The position numbers and the translations under genes are program-made. This document shows positions 5,736 through 6,615 of a stretch of DNA of 6,615 bases, one piece after another. Origin of the DNA: an uncultured Prevotella sp. (GTDB lineage Bacteria; Bacteroidota; Bacteroidia; Bacteroidales; Bacteroidaceae); NCBI GenBank assembly GCA_900554835.1, contig USJD01000185.1, positions 1-6,615 of the forward strand, written 5' to 3'. The notes beneath the pieces are model-generated. The model was not told where the DNA came from. It made no database searches and saw only the letters and a program-made list of their open reading frames with translations. Each line of letters begins with the position of its first letter. The first letter of the stretch is position 1.

Positions 5736-6587
5736 TTACTTGTGAAGTTTCTTAGCTCTCAAATATTCGAGAAGCAATGCAGGGCGGTCTGTCTGGATAA
5801 GCTTAGCACCTTGACCAACAATCCATCCCCAGCTTTCTTCTGGCTGCTTGAGTTCAACAGCACGATCATCATCATGACCACCGCAAAGTTCAGGCCAGAG
5901 CGTATTGATGAAAACTCTTGCACCACTATCACGCACCTTCTTGATCAGGCGACGAGTATTAGCATCATCTGTTTTGAAAACCAATTCATAAGCCTTTGGC
6001 TTCATATTCTTGATGTAACCGTCAATCACCTCTTCCGCACCAGGCTTACCAAGGTTTACCACAGGCATGAAAATCATTTTATCAAGGACATCACCATGCT
6101 CAGCCTTTACGACCTCGTAAGGAAGTTCAGCTTTGATTATGCACTGGTCAACAGTACCAGTTTCCTTCAAAACCTTCATTGCATCATCGAAGTAATCGTA
6201 CCCCTTATCCACATTCACCATGATTTTACCCTTGCAGAGTTCCATCACCTCACGGAATGTAGGAATATGATGACGAGTCTTGCAACCAACGCCATTCTTC
6301 AAACGAAGAGATTTCAAAGAATCAAGCGTATAATTCTCTGGAAAGCCCTTTCCGTTCATGGTACGGTCAATCTTCTTATCGTGCATCAAGACCAGAACGC
6401 CATCCTTGGTTTTCTTCAAGTCCAACTCAACCATATCAACACCCATATCGATGCAGTTTTGGAAAGCCTGAACAGAATTTTCAGGAGCATTACGCCAGTC
6501 TCCACGATGAGAAACAACCATAACATTTTCCTTTGCAGGCTTATTGAAATTCTTAAGAATCTCTTTTACCTTTGCACCTGGAAACAA
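5736..6587 (-). CDS. glpQ: glycerophosphodiester phosphodiesterase, copy 1 (start uncertain, possibly 5'-damaged)
   Basis: Same enzyme family and inferred reaction as its neighbour, with which it aligns without gaps over about 278 residues, near two thirds identical by hand count. Counting from the TTG at 6587, the catalytic motifs are SHRGD (26-30), PENS (35-38), VELDL (53-57), LMHD (67-70), DRTMNG (74-79), NVDKG (125-129) and QTDRP (265-269), so the barrel is intact. The start is the problem. No ATG lies in frame before residue 23, which is too close to the first catalytic strand to be the start. A TAA at 6603-6605 blocks the frame five codons before the TTG. The signal peptide that copy 2 carries would lie exactly here, but the readable part (PIRLNLFPGA) is not one. 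Either TTG is used and the protein is cytoplasmic, or a frameshift or assembly error cut off a signal peptide encoded further right. It would be the first visible gene of the operon; its promoter is outside the window. Confidence 0.8.
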   Translation of the reverse strand: MFPGAKVKEILKNFNKPAKENVMVVSHRGDWRNAPENSVQAFQNCIDMGVDMVELDLKKTKDGVLVLMHDKKIDRTMNGKGFPENYTLDSLKSLRLKNGVGCKTRHHIPTFREVMELCKGKIMVNVDKGYDYFDDAMKVLKETGTVDQCIIKAELPYEVVKAEHGDVLDKMIFMPVVNLGKPGAEEVIDGYIKNMKPKAYELVFKTDDANTRRLIKKVRDSGARVFINTLWPELCGGHDDDRAVELKQPEESWGWIVGQGAKLIQTDRPALLLEYLRAKKLHK

Positions 6588-6615
6588 GTTTAAACGAATT
6601 GGTTAACGGGTGTTA

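Noticed and set aside
5742..6593. 283-codon plus-strand ORF opposite phosphodiesterase copy 1
   Set aside because: It is an antisense shadow of a gene with full catalytic motifs; its translation shows no recognisable domain.
6588..6607. GTTTAAAC and GTTAAC near the right edge as cloning-vector sequence
   Set aside because: Short palindromes alone do not show vector origin and no recognisable vector backbone follows; kept only as a caution about the edge.

Overview
The window looks like a chromosomal segment of a Bacteroidota bacterium, most likely Prevotella/Segatella or a close relative. Three things point there: promoters of the Bacteroidota type (TTTG at about -33, TAnnTTTG at about -7) with no Shine-Dalgarno sequences, AT-rich intergenic DNA next to well-biased genes, and a compact RNase H of a form I associate with Bacteroidales. 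The genus is inferred from recall, not from a search.

Layout. Bases 1-365 hold a small unit on the + strand: a near-perfect promoter, a 63-codon acidic ORF of unknown function and a strong hairpin that probably ends it. The gene-free stretch 289-741 continues with a 115-bp palindromic, REP-like repeat (412-526), a two-copy 20-bp-period direct repeat, and the argS promoter and leader. argS (742-2562, + strand) encodes a complete arginyl-tRNA synthetase and is followed by an intrinsic terminator at 2669-2718. A short RNase H gene (2743-3213, + strand) starts just after that terminator.

From 3246 to the right edge everything is on the minus strand and reads as one locus, transcribed right to left: glycerophosphodiester phosphodiesterase copy 1 (6587-5736), copy 2 (5713-4814), then an organophosphate:phosphate antiporter of the GlpT/UhpT family (4656-3307), closed by an intrinsic terminator at 3246-3296. 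The inferred job is scavenging of glycerophosphodiesters: periplasmic hydrolysis releases glycerol-3-phosphate, which the antiporter imports in exchange for phosphate. This resembles the glpTQ arrangement of enterobacteria, but with a tandem duplicate enzyme.

The most unusual signal is in this minus-strand locus. The start and signal-peptide region of copy 2 (5650-5715) is repeated as a broken relic in the leader of the transporter gene (4733-4799). Each copy contains a 35-nt near-perfect hairpin whose differences fall almost only in the loop, so the same inverted repeat is signal-peptide coding DNA in one place and untranslated leader in the other. A second oddity is the 5' end of copy 1: it has no ATG start, has an in-frame stop just upstream and lacks the signal peptide its twin carries.

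No tRNA, rRNA, CRISPR array, insertion sequence or phage gene was recognised.
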